This document shows, piece after piece, positions 1 to 8,345 of a DNA stretch of 30,605 nucleotides; position 1 is the stretch's first letter; each line of letters begins with the position of its first letter. The notes below the pieces were generated by a model, which saw only the letters and a program-made list of their open reading frames with translations, made no database searches and was not told where the DNA came from. Origin of the DNA: Anaerolineae bacterium. Lineage in GTDB: Bacteria > Chloroflexota > Anaerolineae > B4-G1 > SLSP01. Both the position numbers and the translations under genes were made by a program. The stretch spans positions 1 to 30,605 of the forward strand of contig JAFGSL010000218.1 of the NCBI GenBank assembly GCA_016934645.1. The letters run 5' to 3'.

Positions 1-1196
1 ATATTGTCGCTGAAGCCGGCCATGTACTGCACGGCCTTGCCGGAGTCACCCAGGGAGACCACGCCGTTCTCATTGCGATCCACAGCGTAGGCGATAGCCT
101 GGCGGACTTCCTTCACGTTGAAGGGATACATCGTGTGGTTGAAGAACAACGCCGGGCCGGAGTAGATGGGCGGGCGGACGATGCGCACGCCGGAAGCCAC
201 AAAGGCTTTCTCGGTAGCGGGTGGGAACCCATGGGTCGCGTAGTCAACCTGCTGTGCAAGGACGAGCGGAGTAACGGTGGGCGTCTCGCCGTTGTACAGG
301 TAGACGATGTCAAAGTTCACCTTGTCAGCCCACCAGGAGGTGGGGTTCTTGACCAACGTCATGCGCGCTTCGTTGACGCTATCCATGTCGATGATGTATG
401 GGCCGGTCGCGTTCAGGGTTTCGGGGCGGAAAGCGTTGAAGTCCTGCAAAAGCGCATTCCATTCGTCGGAATCACTATCCTTGCCCTCATCCACCAACGC
501 CTGGACTTTATCAGACCACTCGCCATAGGTGGCGCGGTCCACAATAGCCTCATTGCGGATAACGTAACGTTCAACCACACTGGAAGGTTCGGACATCTTG
601 AAAACGACGGTGTAATCGTCCTTCGCGGTAACGCTTTCCAGGAAACGCCAGACAGTACCCTTTTCCAGACGGCGGCAGTTGAAAGTGGCAATCACATCCT
701 GAGCGTTGAAGTCGTCGCCATTGCTCCACTTGATACCCTTTTGCAGATAGACGGTCAATGTGGCAGCATCCGCGTCAATGTCCCAGCTTTCCGCCAGGTA
801 TGGTACCCATGAACCGTCAGCCCACATATACATTGCCAGAGGTGGCTGGAATAGGGTCCGGTAAATACCAACACCCATATTATTGGTGGCAAACATGTTC
901 AAATGGCCGACCGGTGGTACCGGATAGGGATACGCACCGTTGAAGACGCCGGGACCGGTAGGAACGGCCGTCACCTCAACGATCTTCTCGACCTCAACGG
1001 TCTTCTCGACGACCTTCTCAACCTCGACGGTCTTCTCGACCTCGACCTCGACGGTCTTCTCGACGACCTTCTCGACCTCGACGGTTTTCTCGATAACTTC
1101 CGGAGTCGGCGTTGCACAACTGGTCAGGAAAGAAAGGGTCAGGACCACGCACAACGCCACCCACAGCCAATTCTTGCGTAACTGCTGAGTCTTCAT
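1..1196 (-). CDS. Peptide/opine-type ABC transporter substrate-binding lipoprotein (3' end cut by window)
   Basis: This is an extracytoplasmic solute-binding protein (SBP_bac_5/OppA-DppA family) that captures the ligand for the importer encoded just upstream. The first 398 residues are visible and the C-terminus lies outside the window. A basic start and hydrophobic segment end in a lipobox (L-T-S-C, Cys27), so the mature protein should be lipid-anchored. Residues about 32-75 are a low-complexity linker of repeated V-E-K-V/T-V-E units, typical of Chloroflexota binding proteins. The mature domain has family features such as '[13 protein letters not shown]', 'NATGPYII' and '[11 protein letters not shown]'. 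The ATG is chosen because AAGGAGGAG lies 4 bases upstream. By context (NamZ, deacetylase, sugar kinase nearby) the ligand may be a muropeptide or amino-sugar oligomer, but the family mostly binds peptides and the ligand cannot be read from sequence. Confidence 0.93.
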   Translation of the reverse strand, partial: MKTQQLRKNWLWVALCVVLTLSFLTSCATPTPEVIEKTVEVEKVVEKTVEVEVEKTVEVEKVVEKTVEVEKIVEVTAVPTGPGVFNGAYPYPVPPVGHLNMFATNNMGVGIYRTLFQPPLAMYMWADGSWVPYLAESWDIDADAATLTVYLQKGIKWSNGDDFNAQDVIATFNCRRLEKGTVWRFLESVTAKDDYTVVFKMSEPSSVVERYVIRNEAIVDRATYGEWSDKVQALVDEGKDSDSDEWNALLQDFNAFRPETLNATGPYIIDMDSVNEARMTLVKNPTSWWADKVNFDIVYLYNGETPTVTPLVLAQQVDYATHGFPPATEKAFVASGVRIVRPPIYSGPALFFNHTMYPFNVKEVRQAIAYAVDRNENGVVSLGDSGKAVQYMAGFSDN

Positions 1197-1316
1197 CTAA
1201 GCTCCTCCTTAAGAGATTGATTAATGGTAAATAGTTGGAACATATACACCTACAGAACGAACACTTCTCTTATCTTCTTATACGCACCTCCTTGAACAAG
1301 CTTTTGGAATATGAAC

Positions 1317-1375
1317 CTATCCGAAAATTCACCGTGGATGCACCATAAACACTCACAAGCACAATTTTTGGATAG
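1317..1375. repeat. 13-bp inverted repeat upstream of the binding-protein gene
   Basis: CTATCCGAAAATT at 1317-1329 is matched by AATTTTTGGATAG at 1363-1375, one G/T wobble in 13 pairs, with a 33-base loop. TATCTTCTTA also occurs as a direct repeat on both sides (near 1270 and 1381). It lies in the 266-base gap between the small membrane protein gene and the binding-protein gene. It could be a leader hairpin setting the higher expression of the binding protein, an operator, or a repeat remnant. Confidence 0.55.
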
Positions 1376-1390
1376 AGTCTATATCTTCTT

Positions 1391-1437
1391 AAAAATCTGG
1401 GAGGTGGGGGCGGGTACAATCGGTCCCGGCCCACCAC
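1391..1437 (-). terminator. Possible attenuating hairpin after the transporter genes
   Basis: On the minus strand, GTGGTGGGC (1437-1429) can pair with GCCCCCAC (1411-1404), 8 pairs with one bulged T. An ATTTTT tract follows about 7 bases later (1396-1391). It would end or attenuate the permease-ATPase transcript before the binding-protein gene. The T tract is short and distant, so this is weak. Confidence 0.35.
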
Positions 1438-1462
1438 TTTCCCCCCTTTTTTGTCGAATGTG

Positions 1463-1648
1463 CTAACGCGATTGACGGCGCACAAGCACAAAAAGTACAA
1501 TGCCGAAAAAGATTCCTATCGTCAATGTAACAACCGTGACAATAAACTCGGCACTCCCCGGCTTGACAAAGGGCAGCAGCAACAGCGATGTCACAGTGAT
1601 AAACACAATGATCCTGAAGACGGCTTTGCCCAACTGTGGATTGATCAT
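1463..1648 (-). CDS. Small two-helix membrane protein coupled to the ABC ATPase
   Basis: A 61-residue protein whose ATG overlaps the stop of the preceding ATPase gene in an ATGA junction, so translational coupling is likely. It starts M-I-N-P-Q-L-G-K and contains two hydrophobic segments, about residues 11-28 and 35-55, joined by the short polar turn K-P-G-S-A-E and ending in R-R-Q-S-R. No catalytic motif is visible and I do not recognise a named family. Its place as last gene of the permease/ATPase block, directly before the binding-protein gene, suggests an accessory or assembly subunit of the importer, or a small structural membrane protein. A longer reading frame starting upstream exists but would run through the ATPase gene; the coupled ATG is preferred. 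Confidence 0.72.
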   Translation of the reverse strand: MINPQLGKAVFRIIVFITVTSLLLLPFVKPGSAEFIVTVVTLTIGIFFGIVLFVLVRRQSR

Positions 1649-2691
1649 GCCGGTGTACTCACCTCTTGCGCGCCCGCCTCTTGAATGCCTGCCTCCCGTA
1701 AAGCGATATGGCAAGCCACCGAACGGTTGTTCCCCACAGGCGTCAACTGCGGGCGTTTTACATCGCACAACCCCGGTTCAAAATAAGGGCAACGGGGATG
1801 GAAACGGCATCCGCTCGGTAGGGCCAACAGACTGGGAATATCCTGGCTACGCAGCTCAACACGCTTCTTACTGCGGGTCAGTTCCGGATCAGCCTCTGGC
1901 ACGGCGGCGAGCAACGCTTTGCTGTAGGGATGCAAGGGATTGTTGATCAACTGTGGCGTCGACGCAAATTCGACGATGCTGCCTACATACATCACGGCAA
2001 TACGACCTTCCCAGGCGAAGAATTTGGCGACGGCCAGGTCGTGGGTGATGAAAAGGTACGTCACGCCAAAATTTCGTTTCAGATCCGCCATTATGTTGAG
2101 CAGCCCTACGCGGATCGACACATCGACCATCGACACGGCCTCGTCTGCCACAATGAAGCGCGGGTTAACGGTCAATGTGCGGGCCACGGAGACCCGTTGA
2201 CGCTGTCCACCACTCAACTGGTGCGGATATTTGTAGAGGAAATCTTCAATCGGCCCTAACCCGACGATGTTAAGCAGCTCAACCACACGATCCAGTGCTT
2301 CAGAGGAATTGGCGACCAACTTGTGGTGCAACAATGGCGTGCTCAAGATTTTGTAGACGGTGTGCGATGGGTTGAGGGAAGCGTAAGGGTCCTGGTGAAT
2401 GATTTGCACGCCGAGCCGGTACGTTTTAAAATCCTCGCCCCTATTGCCTTTAGGATCCCACACCGATTTGCCCACATAGAGCACCTGCCCGGATGTGGGT
2501 TTGAGCAGCCCAGCGATCATCTTGCCGGTTGTCGTCTTACCACAGCCGCTCTCACCGACCAAGCACACCACTTCCCCTTCCCGAATGCCGAAGGAGACGT
2601 CATCCACCGCCGTGACCCGTTCCCGCCGCGAGCCAAACTTGCGCACCAGATTACGCGCTTCGATGAGATACTCGCCTGACCCCGCGTTCAT
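1645..2691 (-). CDS. Oligopeptide-type ABC importer ATPase (OppF/DppF-like)
   Basis: One of two cytoplasmic ATPase subunits that power the importer. The 348 residues match the usual family length. Walker A is G-E-S-G-C-G-K-T-T (about 46-54), the signature is L-S-G-G-Q (159-163), the H-loop lies in F-I-T-H-D-L. The C-terminal oligo_HPY region carries the Cys pattern 'GCRFHPRCP', a later C and 'VACH', the arrangement that binds a [4Fe-4S] cluster in some dipeptide ATPases. Walker B reads V-A-D-E-A-V-S-M-V-D: the catalytic Glu is kept but the usual Pro of 'DEP' is Ala. Its ATG overlaps the TGA of the other ATPase gene by 4 bases (ATGA) with AGGA upstream. Confidence 0.95.
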   Translation of the reverse strand: MNAGSGEYLIEARNLVRKFGSRRERVTAVDDVSFGIREGEVVCLVGESGCGKTTTGKMIAGLLKPTSGQVLYVGKSVWDPKGNRGEDFKTYRLGVQIIHQDPYASLNPSHTVYKILSTPLLHHKLVANSSEALDRVVELLNIVGLGPIEDFLYKYPHQLSGGQRQRVSVARTLTVNPRFIVADEAVSMVDVSIRVGLLNIMADLKRNFGVTYLFITHDLAVAKFFAWEGRIAVMYVGSIVEFASTPQLINNPLHPYSKALLAAVPEADPELTRSKKRVELRSQDIPSLLALPSGCRFHPRCPYFEPGLCDVKRPQLTPVGNNRSVACHIALREAGIQEAGAQEVSTPA

Positions 2692-3761
2692 TGTGCCTTT
2701 CCTCCCATGTATTTTTTATAGCGTTCTTGCAAATCGAGCGTATCCTGCTGTACTCGCTGAACGTTAAAACAGGCAACGCTGTGCGTCTCGCTGTAGTGTG
2801 TTTTGAGCTGTGGCTCCTCGACACGGCACTGCTCCGTCACATAAGGGCAGCGTGGATGGAATTTACAGCCCGGCGGCGGATCAACGAGATCTGGCGGCGC
2901 ACCGGGAATCGAGACCAAATCCTCGAATTCGCCGGTCACGGTTGGGACAGCACGGATCAATCCCAGGGTGTAGGGATGCGCCGGGCGATAGAAGATGTCG
3001 GCCACCGGCCCCAACTCGACGATGCTGCCTGCATACATTGTGGCGACACGATCCGCCAACTCGGCAGCAGTTGCCAGGTCGTGTGAGATGAAGAGCATGG
3101 CAAAGCCAATCTCCTCCTTGAGCCGCCGCAGTAGATCGATGATCGTCCGCTGCGTCAGGATGTCCAGCGCCGTTGTCGGCTCATCGAGGATGAGCACTTG
3201 CGGATCGAGGAGCAGACTCATGGCCAGGAGCACGCGTTGGCGCATACCACCGCTTAGCTCGTGTGGATAGGCGTCGATGACACGTTTGGGATCCAGTTGT
3301 ACATACTCTAACAATTGCAATGCACGTTCCCGGACCTGGCTCTTGGACATCCCTCCATGCGCTCTGGACGTATCGAGGATCTGATCCCAAATCCGTAACA
3401 CCGGGTTGAAGGCATTCAAGGCCGACTGGAACACCATCGCGCACTCGCGCCAGCGGAAGCGGCGCAGTTCACTCTCCTTAAGTGAGAGGACATCAATGCC
3501 CTTATTGCCACGCCAATACGTGATCTCGCCTCTGGGAATACGCGCGGCCTGAACCAAGAGACGAATCAACGCCACCCCAAACGTGGTTTTGCCGCAGCCG
3601 CTTTCGCCGATCAGCGCCAGACTTTCGCCTTTCGCCAGAGAAAGACTGACCCCGCGCACGGCTTTTACAACGCCGCGCTCAATCTGGTATTCAACCCAGA
3701 GGTCTTCTACCGTCAAAGGAACCTGATTTCCAATCTGTTGCGTCGTCTGTGGCTTTTTCAT
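2688..3761 (-). CDS. Oligopeptide-type ABC importer ATPase (OppD/DppD-like)
   Basis: The partner ATPase of the importer, 357 residues. It shows Walker A G-E-S-G-C-G-K-T-T (about 52-60), signature 'LSGGMRQR', Walker B 'LILDEPTTALD', H-loop 'FISHDL' and the C-terminal oligo_HPY Cys-rich motif 'PGCKFHPRCPY' followed by two more Cys. Unlike its partner, the canonical DEP is intact. I chose the ATG at 3761, four bases after the permease stop, giving M-K-K-P-Q-T. A TTG at 3803 would add 14 residues and overlap the permease gene, and is less likely. It is the third gene of the permease-permease-ATPase-ATPase block. Confidence 0.95.
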   Translation of the reverse strand: MKKPQTTQQIGNQVPLTVEDLWVEYQIERGVVKAVRGVSLSLAKGESLALIGESGCGKTTFGVALIRLLVQAARIPRGEITYWRGNKGIDVLSLKESELRRFRWRECAMVFQSALNAFNPVLRIWDQILDTSRAHGGMSKSQVRERALQLLEYVQLDPKRVIDAYPHELSGGMRQRVLLAMSLLLDPQVLILDEPTTALDILTQRTIIDLLRRLKEEIGFAMLFISHDLATAAELADRVATMYAGSIVELGPVADIFYRPAHPYTLGLIRAVPTVTGEFEDLVSIPGAPPDLVDPPPGCKFHPRCPYVTEQCRVEEPQLKTHYSETHSVACFNVQRVQQDTLDLQERYKKYMGGKAQ

Positions 3762-3765
3762 TGTG

Positions 3766-4671
3766 TTACCCCGTGCGCAAGCGTGGGTTGAAGATTTCTT
3801 CAAGCGAGCGGCTCATCCAGACGATGGACAACTGGAAGAGAGCAATCGCTGTCACAGGCGCCATAATGAAGTAGACACTGTCCTTGAAAAAGATGGCACC
3901 CTGCGTCCAGGCTAGGTTGATCATCACGCCCCAGTTGCGGGTCAAGGGAACCAATCCCAGAAAGACAAGGCCTACCTGCGCGTAGATGGCAGAGGTCATC
4001 CCGAAGGTAAAGCTGATGGCGATGTAACTCAGCATATTGGGAAGCACTTCGGAGAAGATGATGTGCCACATCCCCAGGTCCAGGGCGGTGGCGGCTTCGA
4101 TATAGTCGCGCTCCTTGATCGAGAAGACCTGCGCGCGAATCGAGCGGTACAGCCCGGCCCACGAAAGCACCGAGAGCAGCAACGCCAGGTAGATCAGATT
4201 GTCGAGTTTGACCAATGTCGCCAGCACCGCCAGCAGCGGAAAGCGCGGGATGGTCAGCCAGATGTCGGCCAGCATCGACAAAAAGGCATCAAATCCCCCT
4301 CCGATAAGCGCGCTCAACGAACCGAGCGCTACGCCGATGAATGTCGATATGACGCCGGTCAGCAGCGCCATCTGTAGAATATCCCGCCCACCATGCACAA
4401 TCTGCGACAAAATATCTTTTCCCTGGCTATCATTACCTAACGGATGTTCCCATGTGGGTGGCGCATAGATCGCGTTGATGTCGGCAGTTGTGACTTCTGG
4501 CACAAACCATGTTCCCACCGTCGTCATCAAAACAAAACCGATAAAGAGCAGGAAACCGGCAAACCCGGTTTTGTTGCGGCTCATCAACTTTAGGAACCGG
4601 CCGATACCACGCAGCACACGACCAGGCCAATAGCGAATACCAGTTTTAGGCGTCAAGGCTTGCGTCGTCAT
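3766..4671 (-). CDS. ABC importer permease, DppC/OppC-like
   Basis: One of the two membrane-spanning subunits, 301 residues. It has an N-terminal cytoplasmic stretch, a first helix near residues 35-55, the extracytoplasmic 'HPLGNDSQGKDILSQIVHGGR' region typical of DppC (OppC_N plus BPD_transp_1), then about five more helices. The EAA loop that docks the ATPases is seen as 'YIEAATALDLGMWHIIFSEVLPN'. The ATG shares one base with the TGA of the upstream permease (TGATG) and has GGAGGTGA upstream, so the two subunits should be made in a coupled way. Confidence 0.95.
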   Translation of the reverse strand: MTTQALTPKTGIRYWPGRVLRGIGRFLKLMSRNKTGFAGFLLFIGFVLMTTVGTWFVPEVTTADINAIYAPPTWEHPLGNDSQGKDILSQIVHGGRDILQMALLTGVISTFIGVALGSLSALIGGGFDAFLSMLADIWLTIPRFPLLAVLATLVKLDNLIYLALLLSVLSWAGLYRSIRAQVFSIKERDYIEAATALDLGMWHIIFSEVLPNMLSYIAISFTFGMTSAIYAQVGLVFLGLVPLTRNWGVMINLAWTQGAIFFKDSVYFIMAPVTAIALFQLSIVWMSRSLEEIFNPRLRTG

Positions 4672-5753
4672 CAGTCACCTCCGGCAATGCGCACACGGGG
4701 GTCAAACCACCCATAAACAAAATCGGCTATCAAGTTAGATAGAACGACCGAGATCGTGATGATCAAGAAAATACCCTGCATCAGCGGATAATCGCGCGTG
4801 GTGAGCGCCGCTGACAACCGGTAGCCGATTCCCTGGTAGACGAAAATATTCTCAATAAGAATCGACCCACCGACGACAAAGCCGATACTGATGAGCAGTT
4901 GCGTAATGAGTGGCAACATTGCGTTGCGACCTACATAGGCAGTCGTGATGCGCCCTTCGGAGAGGCCACGCGCCCGTGCGACGGTTACATAATCCTCACC
5001 CAAGGTGCCAATCGTGCTGCTCTTCATCGACAGAATCCACGAGCCGATGGTCGAGAGCACGTAAGTGAGAATCGGCATCGCTGCGTGGAAGAAAATATCT
5101 TTGATGAAGACCCAGGTGAAGGCTGGCTGGATACCTGGCGACCGTGAACCACGCATCTGGTTGATGGGTATGATCCCCCAATACACACCCAGGAACACGA
5201 GCAGCACGATGCCGATGATATAGTTGGGTATGGAGCTCAGTATCGAAGCCGTGCCGGATACTGCCGGTTCCCAGAGCGCTTGGCGCTTGTAAGCCAGCAA
5301 CATCCCGATCATCACCCCCAGGACAAAACTGATCAACAAGCCTAAGCCTACACTGAATAAGGTCCACGGAAGGAATGCGACGATGATTTCCCACACGGAC
5401 GTACCTGGCGAGCGCAGCGATTCTCCCAAATTCCCATGGAGCAATTGCCCCATATAATCGATATATTGCTTGGACAGCGGTGCATCCAAGTCGATGGCGA
5501 AGAGGGATGCGGCCTGGTCGCGCGCTTCTGCATATGGGATACTGTACTGCACGATCAATTCGTTGATATAGACCTCAATTGGATTAGATGGCATCAAGCG
5601 CACGAGGAAGAAGATCAAGCTGGTGACAAACCATATCGTAAAGATAGCCCGTGAAACCATCTTGACGACGTAATTCGAAGTGATACGTTTGATCCAATAT
5701 CGCAATGGCCTCTTTCTTGGAACGGCCTGTGTGCCTATGGTTACGCTGCTCAA
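4671..5753 (-). CDS. ABC importer permease, DppB/OppB-like
   Basis: The first membrane subunit of the importer, 360 residues. It shows the N-terminal helix with 'FLVRLMPSNP', an extracytoplasmic segment, 'NLGESLRSPGTSV' (the conserved DppB loop), and the EAA loop 'DYVTVARARGLSEGRITTAYVGRNAMLP'. Translation starts at TTG (5753), supported by a perfect AAGGAGGT five bases upstream; no ATG or GTG fits as well. It opens the transporter block and follows the NamZ gene after a 108-base gap filled by a large inverted repeat. Confidence 0.95.
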   Translation of the reverse strand: MSSVTIGTQAVPRKRPLRYWIKRITSNYVVKMVSRAIFTIWFVTSLIFFLVRLMPSNPIEVYINELIVQYSIPYAEARDQAASLFAIDLDAPLSKQYIDYMGQLLHGNLGESLRSPGTSVWEIIVAFLPWTLFSVGLGLLISFVLGVMIGMLLAYKRQALWEPAVSGTASILSSIPNYIIGIVLLVFLGVYWGIIPINQMRGSRSPGIQPAFTWVFIKDIFFHAAMPILTYVLSTIGSWILSMKSSTIGTLGEDYVTVARARGLSEGRITTAYVGRNAMLPLITQLLISIGFVVGGSILIENIFVYQGIGYRLSAALTTRDYPLMQGIFLIITISVVLSNLIADFVYGWFDPRVRIAGGD

Positions 5754-5757
5754 CGGG

Positions 5758-5765
5758 ACCTCCTT
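5758..5765 (-). promoter_or_regulatory. Strong ribosome binding site deciding a TTG start
   Basis: AAGGAGGT on the minus strand, five bases before the TTG at 5753. It is complementary to the 16S rRNA 3' end and is the reason to accept a TTG start for the DppB-like permease. Confidence 0.85.
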
Positions 5766-5775
5766 TCTGCTAGAC

Positions 5776-5857
5776 TAGGTGCAACGCACTTTATTCTTCG
5801 ATATACCGTGCGTTTATATCAACTTTAGTTTTGTTTTGTATAAGTGCGTTGCACCTA
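5776..5857. repeat. Perfect 16-bp inverted repeat between namZ-like gene and permease gene
   Basis: TAGGTGCAACGCACTT at 5776-5791 is the exact reverse complement of 5842-5857, separated by 50 bases. Each arm contains its own small dyad (GTGC-aac-GCAC). Nested inside is GATATA (5800-5805) against TATATC (5815-5820). The right arm also overlaps a 6-bp hairpin CTACAC/GTGTAG (5855-5871) that spans the stop codon of the upstream gene. It may be a dispersed REP-type element, a processing or attenuation hairpin in the polycistronic mRNA, or a two-site operator. No T tract follows, so it is not a classical terminator. Confidence 0.8.
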
Positions 5858-5861
5858 CACT

Positions 5862-7022
5862 TTACGTGTAGAGCCAATATTGACAGGACTTTTGCTCGAA
5901 ATCAGCCACGTCGCCTGCCCATCCCTCAACTAACTCAGTCACATCCACGCCCGCTTCTATAGCGCGCCGTACCTGATCCGTGCCCGCCAGCAGGTCAATG
6001 TGCGGATGCGTGCCTTCCCAACTCTGCGACAGCCACACGAAATTCGGCGGATAGAGCGCCTTCAATGCTGTGAGCAAATACAATCCCATCGTCACCGGGC
6101 GGAACGCTTCTCGATCTGTGATGTGAATCTGCACACCGCCACAGACTTCCCCGGCAAACTTGGACGCTGACGGCACAAACTGCGTAGGACGAAACCGCGC
6201 GCTTGGCAGTCCCAACGCGTTCAAATGCGACGCCAACGCCTCCCCATCGATCCACGGCGCACCGCAGACCTCGAAGGGCAACGCCGTTCCCCGCCCTTCG
6301 GAGACATTCGTTCCCTCCAAGAAACACATACCCGGATAAACCATCGCCGTCGAAACATGCGGCATAGCGGGAGAAGTCGGCACCCAGGTCAAACCGGTTT
6401 CGTCGAACCACCAGTCTCGTTGCCAACCTTCCATCGGAATCACGGTCAGGTCGGCGTGGAGGCCCTGCGTATCATCCATATACCGGGCCAATTCCCCTAT
6501 GGTCAACCCGTAGCGCAATGGGATCGGCAGCACACCGACAAAAGACTCGAAGCCCGGACTCAAGACCGGCCCTTCGCACACCCTACCGTTGATGGGGTTA
6601 GGACGATCCAGTACCACGACCGGCACATCCGCCTTGGCTGCACCCTTGAGTACGTAAAACAGCGTGCTGATAAAGGTGTAAAAACGCGCCCCCACATCCT
6701 GCATGTCAAAGAGCAACACTTCGATATCCGCCAGCATATCCGGCGTCGGTTCCTGTGTTATCCCGTAAAGACTGTAAATGGGCATTTGGGTATCGCTGTA
6801 GACAGCATTCTGCACGTGCTGACCATCAGCCACGGCCCCAGAAAACCCATGCTCCGGCCCAAATAACGCTGTCAATGTAACACCACAACGCAGGAACGCT
6901 GTAACACTGTCGGTGAGATCACGCGTCACGGCAGCGGGATGTGTCACCAATCCCACGCGCTGGCCTTTGAGTTGTGCAGCCCCACCGGCAATCAGACAAT
7001 CCAAGCCCGCCAGCACGCGCAT
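5862..7022 (-). CDS. namZ: NamZ-type exo-beta-N-acetylmuramidase (DUF1343, GH171)
   Basis: The family hydrolyses terminal beta-1,4-linked N-acetylmuramic acid from peptidoglycan fragments. The 386 residues match full length. Conserved blocks are F-G-P-E-H-G-F-S-G (54-62, with the Glu57-His58 pair of the active site region), 'LLFDMQDVGARFYTFIST' (about 103-120), 'DRPNPI.G' (139-146), 'PTSPAMP' and 'TNVSEGRGT'. Secreted family members carry a signal peptide; this one starts M-R-V-L-A-G-L-D and has none, so it probably works in the cytoplasm on imported fragments. Its ATG is 7 bases after the stop of the ROK gene. Together with the importer and the deacetylase/deaminase genes this supports amino-sugar salvage. 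The symbol is by family; activity is inferred. Confidence 0.9.
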   Translation of the reverse strand: MRVLAGLDCLIAGGAAQLKGQRVGLVTHPAAVTRDLTDSVTAFLRCGVTLTALFGPEHGFSGAVADGQHVQNAVYSDTQMPIYSLYGITQEPTPDMLADIEVLLFDMQDVGARFYTFISTLFYVLKGAAKADVPVVVLDRPNPINGRVCEGPVLSPGFESFVGVLPIPLRYGLTIGELARYMDDTQGLHADLTVIPMEGWQRDWWFDETGLTWVPTSPAMPHVSTAMVYPGMCFLEGTNVSEGRGTALPFEVCGAPWIDGEALASHLNALGLPSARFRPTQFVPSASKFAGEVCGGVQIHITDREAFRPVTMGLYLLTALKALYPPNFVWLSQSWEGTHPHIDLLAGTDQVRRAIEAGVDVTELVEGWAGDVADFEQKSCQYWLYT

Positions 7023-7029
7023 ACCCAGA

Positions 7030-8232
7030 TCACCGGCTGAAAGGGAATAACCCCAACTCGTGATGCATCAACAATGCCGCTGCACCGAGTAATACGATAT
7101 CGCCACCCAAACTCACAAAATCCACTTCGGATGCCTGCGAAAGCGCCGTAAGAGAACGCCGCGTCAGTTCGGCTTGGATAGCGTCAAGCAAAAACTGCCC
7201 AAAATACAAAAGGCGTCCCGCGATCAAAATGCGACACCCACCGAGAATCCCCACCAAACTCGCCGCGGCCGTGCCAAGATGCTGGCCCACCTCGCGGATC
7301 ACTTGTCGGGCCGCTTCATCACCGGCATCGAAGGCCTGGCATACCGTTTCGAAGGTGATCGCTTCAGGATCAGAGACAAGTTGATTGAGCATTGACTGTG
7401 GCATCTCCGCCGCGAGAACGCGTGCTCGTCGAACGATACCCCGGTTGTTAATGAGCGTCTCCAAACAGCCAACGTTACCACACTGGCAAGGCTCCCCATC
7501 TTCAACGACGGTCACGTGGCCAATCTCCCCGGCTCCCAACGGATTGCCGTGAAATAGCCGCCCACCAAGCACAATCCCGGCGCCTACCCCCTTGCCGATA
7601 TGGATCACCACCAAATCCTTTGAGCGATTGTTTTCTCCGAAGGTATATTCGCCAAGCGCCGCCACCTGGCAATCATTCGCCATGTAGACTGGTACCTTGT
7701 AACGCGCCTCAAGCAAATCTCGTAGGCGAACGTCGCGCCAGTTGAGGTTCACGGCCTGATAGATGACACCATCGACAGCATCCACCAATCCCGGCGTGCC
7801 TATGCCGATGCCGAGCAGGGGGTGCTGCGCTGCCGCGATCAACGCATCGACCAGCGCGTAAACCAGGTTCAAGGCTGCCTCTCCATCGTTACTGGGCAAG
7901 GGAAGGCTCACGCGATGCTGGATGTCGCCGCGTAAATCAATCAGTGCGCCGCGAAAATCCTCGCGCGCCAGGTCAAGCCCAATAAGACACCGTGATGTCG
8001 CATCGACACACAGCAAGATAGCACGCTTACCACCTGTGGAAGGGGCATGCCCGACCTCTTCAATCAGTCCTTCGTCCATCAACTCAGCGACGACATCGGA
8101 AACTGTAGGACGTGTCAGGCGCGTGATCCGCGCAATCTCGGCGCGGCTGATTTCCCCACGCTCGTAGATGGTACTGAACACCAATTGCGTGTTATGAATT
8201 CGCGTCTGCTCGTGCGTTGCCTTTTTTGCCAC
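7030..8232 (-). CDS. ROK-family transcriptional repressor (NagC/XylR type)
   Basis: A 400-residue regulator with an N-terminal winged helix (about residues 12-65, 'ISRAEIARITRLTRPTVSDVVAELM') and a C-terminal ROK sugar-kinase fold. The fold shows 'GIGIGTPGLVD' (141-151), 'ANDCQVAALGE' (185-195), 'GKGVGAGIV' and the zinc motif: His239 in G-E-I-G-H, then C-Q-C-G-N-V-G-C-L-E (249-258). ROK repressors release DNA when a sugar or sugar phosphate binds. The gene starts at GTG, heads a unit with namZ and the transporter, and has a strong promoter followed by an operator-like palindrome at 8346-8376, so autoregulation is likely. The inducer is probably an amino sugar such as GlcNAc, MurNAc or their 6-phosphates, by context only. 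Confidence 0.93.
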   Translation of the reverse strand: MAKKATHEQTRIHNTQLVFSTIYERGEISRAEIARITRLTRPTVSDVVAELMDEGLIEEVGHAPSTGGKRAILLCVDATSRCLIGLDLAREDFRGALIDLRGDIQHRVSLPLPSNDGEAALNLVYALVDALIAAAQHPLLGIGIGTPGLVDAVDGVIYQAVNLNWRDVRLRDLLEARYKVPVYMANDCQVAALGEYTFGENNRSKDLVVIHIGKGVGAGIVLGGRLFHGNPLGAGEIGHVTVVEDGEPCQCGNVGCLETLINNRGIVRRARVLAAEMPQSMLNQLVSDPEAITFETVCQAFDAGDEAARQVIREVGQHLGTAAASLVGILGGCRILIAGRLLYFGQFLLDAIQAELTRRSLTALSQASEVDFVSLGGDIVLLGAAALLMHHELGLFPFSR

Positions 8233-8345
8233 AGCCTGCGCCTTGATGACTACTGACTCGGACGTATGTTGCTAATCTTTCTGGGCCTATAAAGCTCCGG
8301 AATCGCTTTAGCATTTCATGTTCGGGTCAATAAAAGAGAGGGATG

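Noticed and set aside
135..812. Plus-strand open frame of 225 codons over the binding-protein gene
   Set aside because: It is antisense to a clear SBP_bac_5 protein, has no recognised motif, and the minus-strand reading explains the whole stretch.
960..1105. Tandem GACGGTCTTCTCGACCTCGA-like repeats as a possible non-coding repeat array
   Set aside because: They encode the Val/Glu/Lys linker of the lipoprotein in frame, a usual feature of such binding proteins, so no separate repeat element is needed.
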